A stretch of DNA of 64,000 bases, from the NCBI RefSeq assembly GCF_031822435.1, contig NZ_JAVQLW010000002.1, forward strand, positions 124,001-188,000, in the 5' to 3' direction. This stretch comes from Paracoccus sp. MBLB3053. Lineage in GTDB: Bacteria > Pseudomonadota > Alphaproteobacteria > Rhodobacterales > Rhodobacteraceae. The notes under the pieces are model-generated. The model saw nothing but the letters and a program-made list of their open reading frames with translations, did no database searches and was not told where the DNA came from. The number at the start of each line of letters is the position of its first letter. Positions within the stretch are counted from its first letter, which is position 1. Positions 50,598 through 59,720 of the stretch are shown piece after piece. A program made the position numbers and the translations under genes.

Positions 50598-52613
50598 TCA
50601 CGGCGCAAAGCAGGAACAGCCAAGCGCCCCCCAGAAGGCGCCTTTGTCGCGCACCGGGATCGGGTTCGTCCAGGCGATGCCATGACTGTGACCGTGAAGG
50701 CCGCAGCCCGAGGTGCAGCCATCATGGCAGGCGCGCATCTCGGTGGTCGCTGGCGTCAGAGGCGCCGCCCGCTCGCCGGGGCTGGCGAATTGGGCATTCG
50801 CGGCCCAGTCAGGGCTTGCCGGCGGCAGTGGCGGGTTCAGATCGGCGAAATCGCCCGCGGCAAAGACGATCCTGCCGCCCACCACGGTCATCACCGACGT
50901 CGTGGATCTGATCGCCGCGTCCGGCACGCTCATCACGTCATGGTTCAGCACCGCAAGGTCGCCATACATGCCTACCGAAAGCCGGCCCTTCACCTCCTGC
51001 TCGCCCGAGAACCAGGCCGAGCCGGTGGTCCAGAGCGCCAGCGCCTCTTCGCGGGTCAGGAGCTGATCTTCGCCGTAAAGCCTGAGCCCGCCCACCGTCT
51101 TTCCGGTGGTGAGCCAATGCATGGAGACCCAGGGATCGTAACTTGCCACCCGGGTCGCATCGGTGCCGGCCCCCACCGGCAGGCCGCTGCGCAGCATGTC
51201 GCGGATCGGCGGTGTCGCCTCTGCCGACTTTGCGCCATAGCGATCGACAAAGTATTCGCCCTGAAAGGCCATCCGGTGCTGGGTTGCGATACCGCCGCCA
51301 AGCGCCTTGATGCGCTCGATATTGCGCTGGCTGATCGTCTCGGCGTGGTCGATGATGAAACGGGTCTTGAAAGGGGTCTTGCCATTCACCCGCTCGAAGA
51401 CCGAGAGAAACCGGTCGATCGTCTCATCATAGGTGGCATGGATGCGGAAGGGCCAGTCGTTGGTGGCCAGTAGCTCGACGATGCGTTCGAGTTCCGCCTC
51501 CATCACCGGGGCGGGATCTGGTCGCGGTTCGAGGAAATTCTCGAAATCCGCCGCCGACCAGGCAAGGTTTTCGCCGGCGCCGTTCATCCGCAGCCAGTCG
51601 TCGCCCGCGCCCGGCTCGGTGAGCCCTACCCAGCGTTCATAGTCGGAAAGCTCTGCGCCGGCCTTCTGGGCAAAGAGGTTATAGGCCACGCGAAGGGTCA
51701 TCTGGCCTTCTTCATGCAGCGACTGGGTGACATTGTAATCCTGCGGATAGTTCTGGCCACCGCCGCCCGCATCGATCACCGAGGTGACGCCAAGACGGTT
51801 CAACTCGCGCATGAAATGCCGGGTGGAGTTCTTCTGGTCCTCCTCGGCGAGCTTCGGTCCCTGAGCCAGGGTCGAATAGAGAATGAGCGCGGAGGGGCGC
51901 GCGATCAGCATCCCTGTGGGGTTGCCGCGGGCGTCGCGCTCGATCTCGCCGCCGGGCGGGTCTGGGGTGTCGCCGGTGATGCCAAGCGCCTTCAGCGCGG
52001 CGCGGTTGAGCAGCGCTGAAGCATAGAGATGCAGGATGAAGACCGGCGTATCCGGGGCAGCTGCATTGATCTCGTCGAGTGTCGGCATCCGGCGTTCGGC
52101 GAACTGGAACTCGGACCAGCCGCCGACCACCCGCACCCATTGCGGGCTGGGTGTCACCGCTGCCTGGCGCTTGAGCATCGCCAGCGCATCCGCGAGCGAA
52201 GGCACATTTTCCCAACGTAGCTCCATATTGTAGTTGAGCCCGCCGCGAATGAGATGGGTATGGCTGTCATTGAGGCCGGGAATGACGCGACGCCCACCAA
52301 GGTCGACCACCTGCGTCGCGTCATCGGCCAGGCCCATCACCTCGGCATCGGAGCCGATCGCGGCGACCTTGCCCTCTTTCAGCAGGATGGCGCTTACCTC
52401 GGCGCGGTCGGCATCCAGCGTGGTGATCCGACCATTGCGCAGGATGAGAGAGCTGTCGGGCATGTCGGAGGTCCTGTCCTGGGGCATTGGTCGCGTCTCC
52501 TGTTGGGCGCGGGCGAGAGAAGGGCGCAGCAGGGCGAGAGCACTGGTCGCCCCCAGAGCGGCAAGAGCGTTTCGGCGACTGGCCGGTGGGCCCCTGTTCA
52601 AGTCTTTGGTCAT
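50598..52613 (-). CDS. exported amidohydrolase (YtcJ-like metal-dependent hydrolase)
   Basis: The protein has 671 residues. The N-terminus RRNALAALGATSALALLRPSLARA is a Tat-like signal with an SRRNAL variant of the twin-Arg motif. The amidohydrolase_3 fold shows GLNDSHTHLIRGG (metal HxH), FRIHATYDET, RFIIDHAETISQ and GAGTDATRVASYDPW (metal Asp). Close relatives are the YtcJ/NfdA group with unclear substrates. An unusual C-terminal extension is Cys- and His-rich (RACHDGCTSGCGLHGHSHG, ending GALGCSCFAP) and could bind metal. It lies 78 bases downstream of the YcaC-like gene. Confidence 0.88.
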   Translation of the reverse strand: MTKDLNRGPPASRRNALAALGATSALALLRPSLARAQQETRPMPQDRTSDMPDSSLILRNGRITTLDADRAEVSAILLKEGKVAAIGSDAEVMGLADDATQVVDLGGRRVIPGLNDSHTHLIRGGLNYNMELRWENVPSLADALAMLKRQAAVTPSPQWVRVVGGWSEFQFAERRMPTLDEINAAAPDTPVFILHLYASALLNRAALKALGITGDTPDPPGGEIERDARGNPTGMLIARPSALILYSTLAQGPKLAEEDQKNSTRHFMRELNRLGVTSVIDAGGGGQNYPQDYNVTQSLHEEGQMTLRVAYNLFAQKAGAELSDYERWVGLTEPGAGDDWLRMNGAGENLAWSAADFENFLEPRPDPAPVMEAELERIVELLATNDWPFRIHATYDETIDRFLSVFERVNGKTPFKTRFIIDHAETISQRNIERIKALGGGIATQHRMAFQGEYFVDRYGAKSAEATPPIRDMLRSGLPVGAGTDATRVASYDPWVSMHWLTTGKTVGGLRLYGEDQLLTREEALALWTTGSAWFSGEQEVKGRLSVGMYGDLAVLNHDVMSVPDAAIRSTTSVMTVVGGRIVFAAGDFADLNPPLPPASPDWAANAQFASPGERAAPLTPATTEMRACHDGCTSGCGLHGHSHGIAWTNPIPVRDKGAFWGALGCSCFAP

Positions 52614-52691
52614 GGCGAATCCCTCTGATCTTGAGGAACAGACGTGCCGGGCCGGTTGGCCGGACCGTTCGTTGAAGCCTCGTCCGTTGAT

Positions 52692-53378
52692 CTAGATGGC
52701 GGGCACGGGGTCAAGCGACGGACCATGCGTGACCCGCTCGGGGGCGCCATGGACCATGGTATAGGCGTAATCGACCCCCATGCCGTAAGCACCGGAGTGT
52801 TCCTTCACCAGTGCCATAACGGCATCGTAGCTGTCGCGATGGGCCCAGTCACGCTGCCATTCCAGAAGCACCTGCTGCCAGGTCACCGGCACCACGCCGG
52901 CCTGCACCATCCTGTCCATGGAATACTTGTGCGCATCCATCGATGTCCCACCCGAGGCATCGGCGACCATGTAGATTTCATAATCCGTATCATTCAGGCA
53001 GCTGAGCGCGAAGGTGGTGTTGCAGACCTCGGTCCAAAGGCCCGACACCACCACTTTCTTGCGCCCTTCACGAGCGTTCTTCCCCAAAGCGTCCCGCACC
53101 TTCTGGTCATCCCAGGAGTTCATCGAGCTGCGCTCCAAGATCGGTGCCTCGGGGAAGACGGCCAGCAGTTCCGGGTAGGTATGGCCCGAGAAGCTTTTGG
53201 TCTCGACGGTCGTGATGGTGGTCGGCACGTTGAAGATCCGGGCCGCCTTGGCAAGACCCACGGTATTGTTCTTCAGGACCTGGCGGTCGATCGACTGCAC
53301 GCCAAAGGCCATCTGCGGCTGATGGTCGATGAAGATCAGCTGGCTGTTCGATGGCGTCAGGACATCGGTATAGGACAT
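52692..53378 (-). CDS. isochorismatase-family cysteine hydrolase (YcaC-like)
   Basis: The start MSYTDVLTPSNSQLIFIDHQ at 53378 is chosen for AAAGGAAAGG upstream, giving 228 residues. The catalytic triad of the fold is visible: Asp in FIDHQPQMAFGV, Lys in GRKKVVVSGLW and Cys in WTEVCNTTFALSC. YcaC-type proteins form octamers or larger and have unknown substrates; NrtR/hydrolase clusters often contain them. It is next to two alpha/beta hydrolases and an AraC regulator, a combination repeatedly seen as a stress- or xenobiotic-responsive block. Confidence 0.9.
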   Translation of the reverse strand: MSYTDVLTPSNSQLIFIDHQPQMAFGVQSIDRQVLKNNTVGLAKAARIFNVPTTITTVETKSFSGHTYPELLAVFPEAPILERSSMNSWDDQKVRDALGKNAREGRKKVVVSGLWTEVCNTTFALSCLNDTDYEIYMVADASGGTSMDAHKYSMDRMVQAGVVPVTWQQVLLEWQRDWAHRDSYDAVMALVKEHSGAYGMGVDYAYTMVHGAPERVTHGPSLDPVPAI

Positions 53379-53465
53379 GGCCTTTCCTTTCATACAGCAG
53401 GAAACAGTGGAGGCGCGTGAGCCGGATCGAACCCGACGTCATGCGTGGGAGGGTCGGAAAGCGGA

Positions 53466-54305
53466 TCAGGCCTCGATAAAGGCGAGAAGATCCGCGTTCA
53501 GAATGTCGGCGTTGACGGTCAGCATGCCGTGGGAGAGGCCGGGATAGGTCTTGAGGCTGCCGTTAGGCAGCAGATGGACAGACTTGTGAGCAGAGGCGCC
53601 GATGGGGACGATCTGGTCATCCTCGCCATGCAGCACCATCACCGGCAGGCTGATGGATTTCAGATCCTCGGTCTGATCGGTCTCGGAGAAGGCCTTGATG
53701 CCATCATAATGGGCCTTGGCACCGCCCATCATGCCCTGGCGCCACCAGTTCTGGATCACCCCTTCCTTGACCTCGGCACCATCACGGTTGAAACCGTAAA
53801 AGGGACCGGCGGGCACGTCGCGGAAGAATTGCGCGCGATTGGCGGCAAGCGCGGCGCGAAATCCGTCGAACACCGCTCGCGGCAAGCCTGCCGGATTGCT
53901 CTCGGTCTGCACCATCAGGGGCGGCACGGCGGCCACGAGCACCGCCTTGGCCACCCTGCCTGCCGGCTCGCCATGGCGGGCGACATAGCGGGCCACCTCG
54001 CCGCCGCCGGTGGAATGGCCGATATGGACGACCCCGCGGAGATCCAGCGCCTCGACCACAGAGAAGGCGTCCGCTGCGTAATGGTCCATGTCATGACCGT
54101 GATCCACCTGCGCAGAGCGCCCGTGGCCGCGCCGGTCATGCGCCACCACACGGTATCCCCGCGCGAGGAAGAACAGAAGCTGCGCGTCCCAATCGTCCGA
54201 GCTCAGCGGCCAGCCGTGGTGGAACATGATCGGGCGGGCGTCCTTGGGGCCCCAGTCCTTGTAGAAAATCTGGGTGCCGTCAGGCGTGGTCACATAATCC
54301 ATCAT
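53466..54305 (-). CDS. alpha/beta hydrolase, non-haem chloroperoxidase type (copy 1)
   Basis: The start MMDYVTTPDGTQIFYKDWGP at 54305 has GAAGGAGAC upstream. The protein has 279 residues. The oxyanion motif is MFHHGWPLSSDDWD, the nucleophile is Ser in VHIGHSTGGGEVARY, the acid Asp is in LHGEDDQIVPI, and the catalytic His is in PGLSHGML. This is the classical cofactor-free chloroperoxidase/arylesterase fold. It shares about half its residues by eye with copy 2 at 54817, which has lost the Ser. Confidence 0.92.
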   Translation of the reverse strand: MMDYVTTPDGTQIFYKDWGPKDARPIMFHHGWPLSSDDWDAQLLFFLARGYRVVAHDRRGHGRSAQVDHGHDMDHYAADAFSVVEALDLRGVVHIGHSTGGGEVARYVARHGEPAGRVAKAVLVAAVPPLMVQTESNPAGLPRAVFDGFRAALAANRAQFFRDVPAGPFYGFNRDGAEVKEGVIQNWWRQGMMGGAKAHYDGIKAFSETDQTEDLKSISLPVMVLHGEDDQIVPIGASAHKSVHLLPNGSLKTYPGLSHGMLTVNADILNADLLAFIEA

Positions 54306-54478
54306 GAGGTCTCCTTCAGGGGAAGCGAAGAGGTCGGAGGCGCCAAGGGGCGCGATCCAGGGGGGCAGACCCGCCAGGGCGGCAAGGCGGAACCGTCGGC
54401 CAGAACGCCGGCGCCGGAACGGTAAATCAGCAACACATGCAACCTCGTTCAAAGGTGATGGTGGGGAACAGGTATCGA

Positions 54479-54763
54479 TCAACCCTCGTGCTGGCTTGCA
54501 GGATCGGGTGGCGCGGCCGGACTGGCGCAGCCTTCGGGCAGCCGGCCGAAGAGATGCGGGCGGCACTGGCTTTCGAACCAGGAAACCCCCACCCGCCCCT
54601 CGGCCATAAGATGGCGCAGAAGCGGCACGGTCTGCTCTCCGATGAGAATCCCCAACAGCCCCACCAGCGCGATCACCGGTGGCGCCGGAGAGCGCACATT
54701 GAGCAGACTGTAGATCGCGCCCACCAGAACCCCGGCGCAAAGGGAGGCCAGATAGGGTTTCAT
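54479..54763 (-). CDS. XapX domain (DUF1427) small membrane protein
   Basis: The start MKPYLASLCAGVLVGAIYSL at 54763 follows AAAGGAG. The protein has 94 residues. Two hydrophobic helices flank VRSPAPPVIALVGLLGILIGEQ, the XapX signature. A 40-residue hydrophilic tail with two Cys follows. XapX proteins frequently lie beside alpha/beta hydrolases and isochorismatase-like genes, as here. Function unknown. Confidence 0.88.
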   Translation of the reverse strand: MKPYLASLCAGVLVGAIYSLLNVRSPAPPVIALVGLLGILIGEQTVPLLRHLMAEGRVGVSWFESQCRPHLFGRLPEGCASPAAPPDPASQHEG

Positions 54764-54816
54764 GCTCAATCTCCTTTTCGATCGGGCCGCGCCTTGTGGC
54801 GGGCGATGTTGCGGGA

Positions 54817-55647
54817 TCAGGGCGCCAGTCCGTGGATGAAGGACAGAAGGTCGCGACCGAACTGCTCGGGGTGGGTTTCCGCCAATCCGTGTGGGCCGCC
54901 GGGATAGATCTTGAGCGTTGCCTGCGGGATAAGCCGTACTGCCCTGAGGGCCGAAGCCTTGATCGGTACGATCTGGTCGTCGTCTCCGTGCAGGATCAGG
55001 ACCGGCACGGTTATCGCCTTGAGGTCGTCGGTAAAGTCGACCTCGCCGAAGGCGCCGACGCCGTCGTAGATCCCCTTCAGCCCGCCGGACATGGCCTGCA
55101 GCCAGAGCGCGTCCTCCAGTCCCGGCATGACCGTGACGCCCGGGCGGTTGTGGCCATAGAATGGCACCGCGAAATCGCGGAAGAACTGCGACCGGTTTGC
55201 GGCGATTCCGGCCCGGATACTGTCGAAGATCTCTTGCGGCAGACCTTCGGGATTGTCTGCGGACCGCAGCATCATCGGCGGCACCGCAGCCACCAGAACG
55301 ACCGCTGCCAGCCGGCCGCAGCCGTGGCGACGGATGTAGCGTGCCGCTTCGCCTCCGCCCGCGGCATGCCCTACCAGCACAACATTTCGCAGGTCGAGGT
55401 GGTCCATCAACTCGGCCAGATCCTTGGCCGTGCGCTCGATCTCATTGCCTTCCCAGACCTGCTGCGACCGACCATGGCTGCGCCGGTCATAGGCGATGGC
55501 GCGAAAGCCTCGAATGCCGAAGAACAGCATTTGCGTTTCCCACGCATCCCCCGAAAGCGGCCAGCCATGGCTAAACAGGATCGCTCGCCCATTGCCCTGG
55601 CTCTTGTAATGGATATCGACCCCATCGGAGGTGGTGAAGACACTCAT
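54817..55647 (-). CDS. alpha/beta hydrolase paralogue with nucleophile Ser replaced by Ala (copy 2)
   Basis: The start MSVFTTSDGVDIHYKSQGNG at 55647 has GGTGAGG upstream. The protein has 276 residues. The fold matches copy 1 throughout (FSHGWPLSGDAWE, AVPPMMLRSADNPEGLP, LHGDDDQIVPI, YPGGPHGLAE). However, the nucleophile elbow reads LVGHAAGGGEAARY where copy 1 has IGHSTGGGEVARY: codons GGG CAT GCC GCG GGC. Asp and His of the triad remain. The protein is thus probably not a normal esterase or perhydrolase; it could be a binding protein or use another mechanism. The frame is fully intact, so it is not a simple pseudogene. Confidence 0.88.
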   Translation of the reverse strand: MSVFTTSDGVDIHYKSQGNGRAILFSHGWPLSGDAWETQMLFFGIRGFRAIAYDRRSHGRSQQVWEGNEIERTAKDLAELMDHLDLRNVVLVGHAAGGGEAARYIRRHGCGRLAAVVLVAAVPPMMLRSADNPEGLPQEIFDSIRAGIAANRSQFFRDFAVPFYGHNRPGVTVMPGLEDALWLQAMSGGLKGIYDGVGAFGEVDFTDDLKAITVPVLILHGDDDQIVPIKASALRAVRLIPQATLKIYPGGPHGLAETHPEQFGRDLLSFIHGLAP

Positions 55648-55849
55648 CGCCTCACCTCCGTGGGGCTGTTCGGAAACCGGCCCGGATGAAAGGTCGACAG
55701 ACGGGGGGCCTGCGGGCTCGGCATTGCGGAGGGCGTGCGCGACATTCGAGACGGCTCCTTGCATGAAGCCATTCCAGATTATCGCGACAGTCAGGTGCGA
55801 TCTTGCACGTTTGCCCGCGACTTTGAACAATCGTACCGCAGCGGCCGTG

Positions 55850-56764
55850 TCAGCGGACGCGTTGACGCCATCTGCCCGGTGGCATGCCCTCGGCCCGGCG
55901 GAAGATGCGGGTGAAATGGCTCTGGTCCGAGAAACCGCAGCTCAGCGCGATATCGGCCAGCGACAGGTCGCTTCGAAGCAGCAGGCGCCGGGCGTTTTCC
56001 AGCCGCTGGTTCAGCAGCCATTGATAGGGGGTCACCCCGGTGGCGTTGCGAAAGGCGGAAAAGAAATGGTTGCGCGGCAGATTGAGTTCGCGGGCGATCC
56101 CGGACATCGAGGCCTGTCCCTCGCTTCGATCGGCGAGCATTTCCAACGCCCTGAGGATCGCCGGCGGCGTCAGTGGCCGGACCGGGGACGCGTCCGAGCG
56201 CTCATGGGCGTGACGGCGCAGCAGATGGCTTGCGATCACCGTTTCCATCTGCTCGAGGTAAAGCGCATCGGTGCCGTCGGGGCAGGCGAGCGCTGGCAGC
56301 AGCGCGCGGGCGAGGTTTTCCAGCACGTCGTCGCGCGCGCCCAGCAGGCGGTCCAGATCCTGCCGCGCCACCTGGCCGGTATAGGTTTCCGCGTGGTCGA
56401 GAAAACCCTTGTCCAGTTCGATCAGGAAAAAGTCGAAGGAGCCGTTGAACTCGGCCTCGTAGCTGGAAGAGAAATCGCGGATATAGATGTCACCGCGGTC
56501 GAAGGTCTGGTTGCGGGGCCTGTTAGCTTCGCGCACGCGCCGGTGGTGGCCGTTTGTGAGAGAGACGCCAATCAGCAACCCGCGGTCGGAGGCTGGTGTT
56601 TGAACATGATTGCGGAAATTCCCACTCGCTGTCTTGCGGCGAAAGACCATGTCACGGGAAAAGGCGGCCTGATCGACCAACAGTTCAGCGGTCGAACAGC
56701 CGAGAGAATCCTTGCCCCTGGAACCGGGGCGGTCCTCAGCTGCGGTATCCTTCAGCAACGACAT
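55850..56764 (-). CDS. AraC-family transcription regulator
   Basis: The start MSLLKDTAAEDRPGSRGKDS at 56764 has AAGGATGG upstream; the protein has 304 residues. The C-terminal two-HTH domain is typical: MSGIARELNLPRNHFFSAFRNATGVTPYQWLLNQRLENARRLL, then LSLADIALSCGFSDQSHFTRIFRRAEG. The N-terminal part (about 200 residues) is the effector region and is not specific. It is the most upstream minus-strand gene of the hydrolase/YcaC/XapX block and most likely controls it. Confidence 0.9.
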   Translation of the reverse strand: MSLLKDTAAEDRPGSRGKDSLGCSTAELLVDQAAFSRDMVFRRKTASGNFRNHVQTPASDRGLLIGVSLTNGHHRRVREANRPRNQTFDRGDIYIRDFSSSYEAEFNGSFDFFLIELDKGFLDHAETYTGQVARQDLDRLLGARDDVLENLARALLPALACPDGTDALYLEQMETVIASHLLRRHAHERSDASPVRPLTPPAILRALEMLADRSEGQASMSGIARELNLPRNHFFSAFRNATGVTPYQWLLNQRLENARRLLLRSDLSLADIALSCGFSDQSHFTRIFRRAEGMPPGRWRQRVR

Positions 56765-57208
56765 TTTGCCATCCTTTCGGTCAACCGGTCAGGCCGTCAC
56801 ATCTCAGCGATTATGCACCATCAACCTGTGTCTGTCGCAGGAAAGGGCTACGACCATGCTTCGAACTTACGTCGTGCCGTGCGTTCAGGCTTTCGCATAG
56901 CACCAATACCTCCGGATGTATCGATCTCCGTGAGGCCCTGGAATTCTGACCGGCCGACACGTCCCTGTTCGGATACCAACGGGAACCTTACAGAGGCGGA
57001 GCTTGCAGGTCCGGCTGTGCCGAACTTCTGCCGGCGCTTCTACCAACTCGTCGAATGGCGAGTAGGCGGTTCTTGTCGGCCAGGCTCACGGCGGTCTTGT
57101 TCTGGATGTGTCGCGGGATCGTGCGACAGCCGCCGCGATCCTTTCTCACTTGTCGTCATGATCCGTTGGATATGCGAGATCGCGAAACTGCGCGCGCATG
57201 TGAAGCAG
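56765..57208. other. geneless stretch between AraC and EcfG2
   Basis: No supported gene. A 39-codon minus-strand frame (57055-57174) just after EcfG2 lacks a ribosome site. No EcfG promoter, terminator or repeat was recognised. Confidence 0.4.
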
Positions 57209-57679
57209 CTAGACCGGCTCAAGCACCTTGTGCAGCATTTGGCGCGCGCGGCTGACGCGGCTTTTGACCGTGCCGATATCGCAATTCATCACGCGTGCCG
57301 CCTCGCGGTAGCTTTCGCCCAGGGCACCGACAAGAACGATTGCTTCACGATAATGCGCCGGCAGATCGCTCAGGGCGGATTTCATTTCAAGAACCTGCAT
57401 ATGCCAATCCTGGTCCGCCTCTATTCTAAGTTGTTGCGCCACGCAATCCACCTCTCCGGTCCGTTCGCGGGCGGATTTGCGGCAACTGGTATAGAAGCGA
57501 TTGCGCATGATCGTGAAAAGCCAGGCGCGCAAGTTGGTTCCGGGCCGAAAGCTGTCGGAATAGTCAATGGCGCGCAACAGGGTTTCCTGAACGAGATCCT
57601 CGGCATCAGGAACCGAGCGGCAAAGAACGCGAGAATAGGCCCGCAGGGCGGGGATCTGTTCAACGACTTCATCCTTCAT
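57209..57679 (-). CDS. ecfG: general stress response ECF sigma factor EcfG (copy 2)
   Basis: The protein has 156 residues, closely related to EcfG1 along its whole length: IPALRAYSRVLCRSVPDAED, NLRAWLFTIMRNRFYTSCRK, LPAHYREAIVLVGALGESY and MNCDIGTVKSRVSRARQML. The region 2.4 and region 4.2 DNA-contact segments are nearly identical to EcfG1, so the two should share promoters. It is preceded by NepR2. Having two EcfG/NepR pairs suggests layered or condition-specific control. Confidence 0.92.
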   Translation of the reverse strand: MKDEVVEQIPALRAYSRVLCRSVPDAEDLVQETLLRAIDYSDSFRPGTNLRAWLFTIMRNRFYTSCRKSARERTGEVDCVAQQLRIEADQDWHMQVLEMKSALSDLPAHYREAIVLVGALGESYREAARVMNCDIGTVKSRVSRARQMLHKVLEPV

Positions 57680-57781
57680 GGGAGACCTCCTCGGTATCCA
57701 CCAAGGAAAAAGCTGCGGTGGTCGTTCCCGGTTCCGCCTCTCTGCCAAGTCGGCCAAATCCTGCGCAAGGCGTCGCTGGGA

Positions 57782-57940
57782 TCAGTCGCGCGGCTTCTCC
57801 AGTGCCTTTGCCAGTCGCTCGGCCAATTCGCGCAATCCCGACGAGACCGGCTCATTGCGGGTTTGCTCAAGAAGTGAAGCGAGCGCCTTGTCCAGTTCGG
57901 GCCCGAGCCCATCATCCTTTTCATGCATTGGACAGCCCAT
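57782..57940 (-). CDS. nepR: NepR-type anti-sigma factor (copy 2)
   Basis: The core LGPELDKALASLLEQTRNEP and LRELAERLAKALEKPRD matches NepR1. I choose the ATG of MGCPMHEKDDG (57940), aligned with MGYSMHEKD of copy 1 and directly behind AGGGAGGA; an ATG nine codons earlier (57967) lacks a ribosome site. It ends about 100 bases before EcfG2 on the same strand. No exact EcfG promoter was found upstream, unlike copy 1. Confidence 0.83.
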   Translation of the reverse strand: MGCPMHEKDDGLGPELDKALASLLEQTRNEPVSSGLRELAERLAKALEKPRD

Positions 57941-57967
57941 TTCCTCCCTTTCGAACCAGTGAACCAT

Positions 57968-58383
57968 AATGCCGATCGAATGTGCCAGGATATGGGCGGA
58001 AACACTGTCACGAACACGAGAAGGTTACAGCAGAAACGCAGCTGACAAAACTGTTGCATGGCTGGGCGGGAACCCAAGCTTCCACAACATACCCAATGCG
58101 GGATCATCCTGTGCCCGAGCGGGTCTTTCGGGTTCCTGAAGCGGCAATTCTGGCGGCAAGGCTGGGGCTTCCAATCCATCGCCCCACTCAGGCATATCTG
58201 TCTGAAGTGGAAATGGCCCAGATGATCCGCAAGGGACGGCTTGCCCTGGGCGGCAGCTTGGCCCTTCCATTTCACGGCTTCTGTGGGATCAGTCCAGACA
58301 GACCCTTGTCACGGGGCGCCGTTGGCGCTGACCGGATTCGGCGTGGAGGGCCTTGCCTGAGCGGTGTTCACGTTGGCCGAAGG
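57968..58383. other. geneless stretch upstream of NepR2
   Basis: No gene is supported in either direction. GGAAC occurs at 58071-58075 (plus strand) without a matching -10, so the control region of nepR2-ecfG2 was not resolved. Confidence 0.4.
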
Positions 58384-58638
58384 TCACATCCCTGTCTGCA
58401 TTTCCCTTCGCAACGCCTCGGCCATCCGCCGGAATGCATTTGCCACAGCCAGTTCCAGCGCCAGCCCGTCGGTTTCCACCGCGCCGGGATCTTCCTGGCC
58501 ATCTTGCAAGATTTGTCGCGCTTCCAGCCAATCCAGAATTTGCTGCAAAGCGTCGCGGTCCACAATCGCAGGCAATGCAGCGATCAGTTTGTCGCAGGCC
58601 ATCCGCTCTGCATCTGTCCTGATCTGCAGGTCCGTCAT
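58384..58638 (-). CDS. hypothetical 84-residue acidic helical protein
   Basis: The sequence MTDLQIRTDAERMACDKLIA onward is soluble and helical (LQQILDWLEARQILQDGQE, ALELAVANAFRRMAEALRRE). The ATG overlaps the stop of the tri-haem cytochrome gene by 4 bases and has AAAGGAACC upstream, so it is the last gene of the oxidase operon. No family recognised. Confidence 0.6.
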   Translation of the reverse strand: MTDLQIRTDAERMACDKLIAALPAIVDRDALQQILDWLEARQILQDGQEDPGAVETDGLALELAVANAFRRMAEALRREMQTGM

Positions 58639-59720
58639 GGGGTGGTTCCTTTCGGGTGGGTGTTTCGGTCGAGCCGGGCCGGGGGCAACGCTGAATAATA
58701 GGCCGCAAGGTTCTCGATTTCCGCATTGGTCAGATCGCGTGCGGCCAGATGCATCAGTTGCTCAAGTTCACCGCCGCCGCGCGGACCGTCGCGCCAAAGC
58801 AGCAATTGGCGCCGAAGATAAGGCCCATGCTGGCCAGCAAGCGCCGGAAATGCCGTGTTCAAGGGTGCGGGCCATGGCCCGTGGCATGCGCGGCATGACG
58901 GCACGGAACCGCGCCCCCGCGCGGCAAGTTCCGCCCCCGGTCCGGTCATCGTCATCTTTTCGGCCGTTTCCTCTGGCTCATCGAAGCTCGACGACAGTTG
59001 TGCGATGGTCGCGTCGTCCAGACGGGATGCCGCCTGCGCCATGATGCCACTGTCACGCCTGCCATCGCGATAGGCGTGCAGGCTTGACGCGATATATTCG
59101 GGCGACAGGATATCCAGCCGCGGGATAAGCGTGTTTCGCGATGCTCCCCCGGCGCCATGACACATGCTGCATGCGCCCTGCGCCGGGCGACCGGTCAGAA
59201 GATCGTAGCTTGCGCTGTCCATCTGTGCGGCTGCGCGCAGGAAGGCCACGACAGGCCAGACATCGTCCTTGCGCACGGCAGGCCATGCCGGCATCCCGGT
59301 CATCTTGGCCCCCTGATGGATGATCCAGTGCAACTCGCTGGGGTTCCAGGCGCCGGCGAGGGATTGCAAATGCGGTGGGGCGGGCTCCATCGCGCGGATC
59401 GTGGCGGATTGCGGCGCCCCAGGGCGACCGTGGCAGATACGGCAGGCCTGCTCGTAATGGCCAGCCCCCAGCGCGATCATTTCAGGCGTGTCGAGCCTTT
59501 CCGGCGCGTGATCTGCGGCCCGCATCGCCACCGAATTGCGAAAGATCGTGTGAAATACCCATTCAACTGGCGCGAAATGTCCCTTGCGGGCCGAGACGTT
59601 GTAAAGTCCAAAGCCGATGACCAGCGCCAACGCGAGCAACCCTGCCACAGCAAGCACGCCAAGCGTGAGGGTGACGCTGAAGCCGTCGATCCGGGCCAGC
59701 AGGCGGCGCAAGCGGGTCAT
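58635..59720 (-). CDS. membrane-anchored tri-haem cytochrome c
   Basis: The protein has 361 residues. An N-terminal membrane anchor (FSVTLTLGVLAVAGLLALALVIGFGL, about 14-39) is followed by three class-I haem sites: CRICH (about 93), CSMCH (about 184) and CRACH (about 275). Possible Met ligands lie in AKMTGMPAWP. It overlaps neighbouring genes by 4 bases on both sides and ends the oxidase operon. It is the likely electron donor to, or partner of, this haem-copper oxidase. Three haems with one anchor resembles alcohol-dehydrogenase-type cytochrome subunits, an alternative origin. Confidence 0.9.
   Translation of the reverse strand: MTRLRRLLARIDGFSVTLTLGVLAVAGLLALALVIGFGLYNVSARKGHFAPVEWVFHTIFRNSVAMRAADHAPERLDTPEMIALGAGHYEQACRICHGRPGAPQSATIRAMEPAPPHLQSLAGAWNPSELHWIIHQGAKMTGMPAWPAVRKDDVWPVVAFLRAAAQMDSASYDLLTGRPAQGACSMCHGAGGASRNTLIPRLDILSPEYIASSLHAYRDGRRDSGIMAQAASRLDDATIAQLSSSFDEPEETAEKMTMTGPGAELAARGRGSVPSCRACHGPWPAPLNTAFPALAGQHGPYLRRQLLLWRDGPRGGGELEQLMHLAARDLTNAEIENLAAYYSALPPARLDRNTHPKGTTP

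Noticed and set aside
57055..57174. 39-codon minus-strand frame after ecfG2
   Set aside because: No ribosome site and low-complexity charged sequence; position behind ecfG2 is not enough to call a gene.
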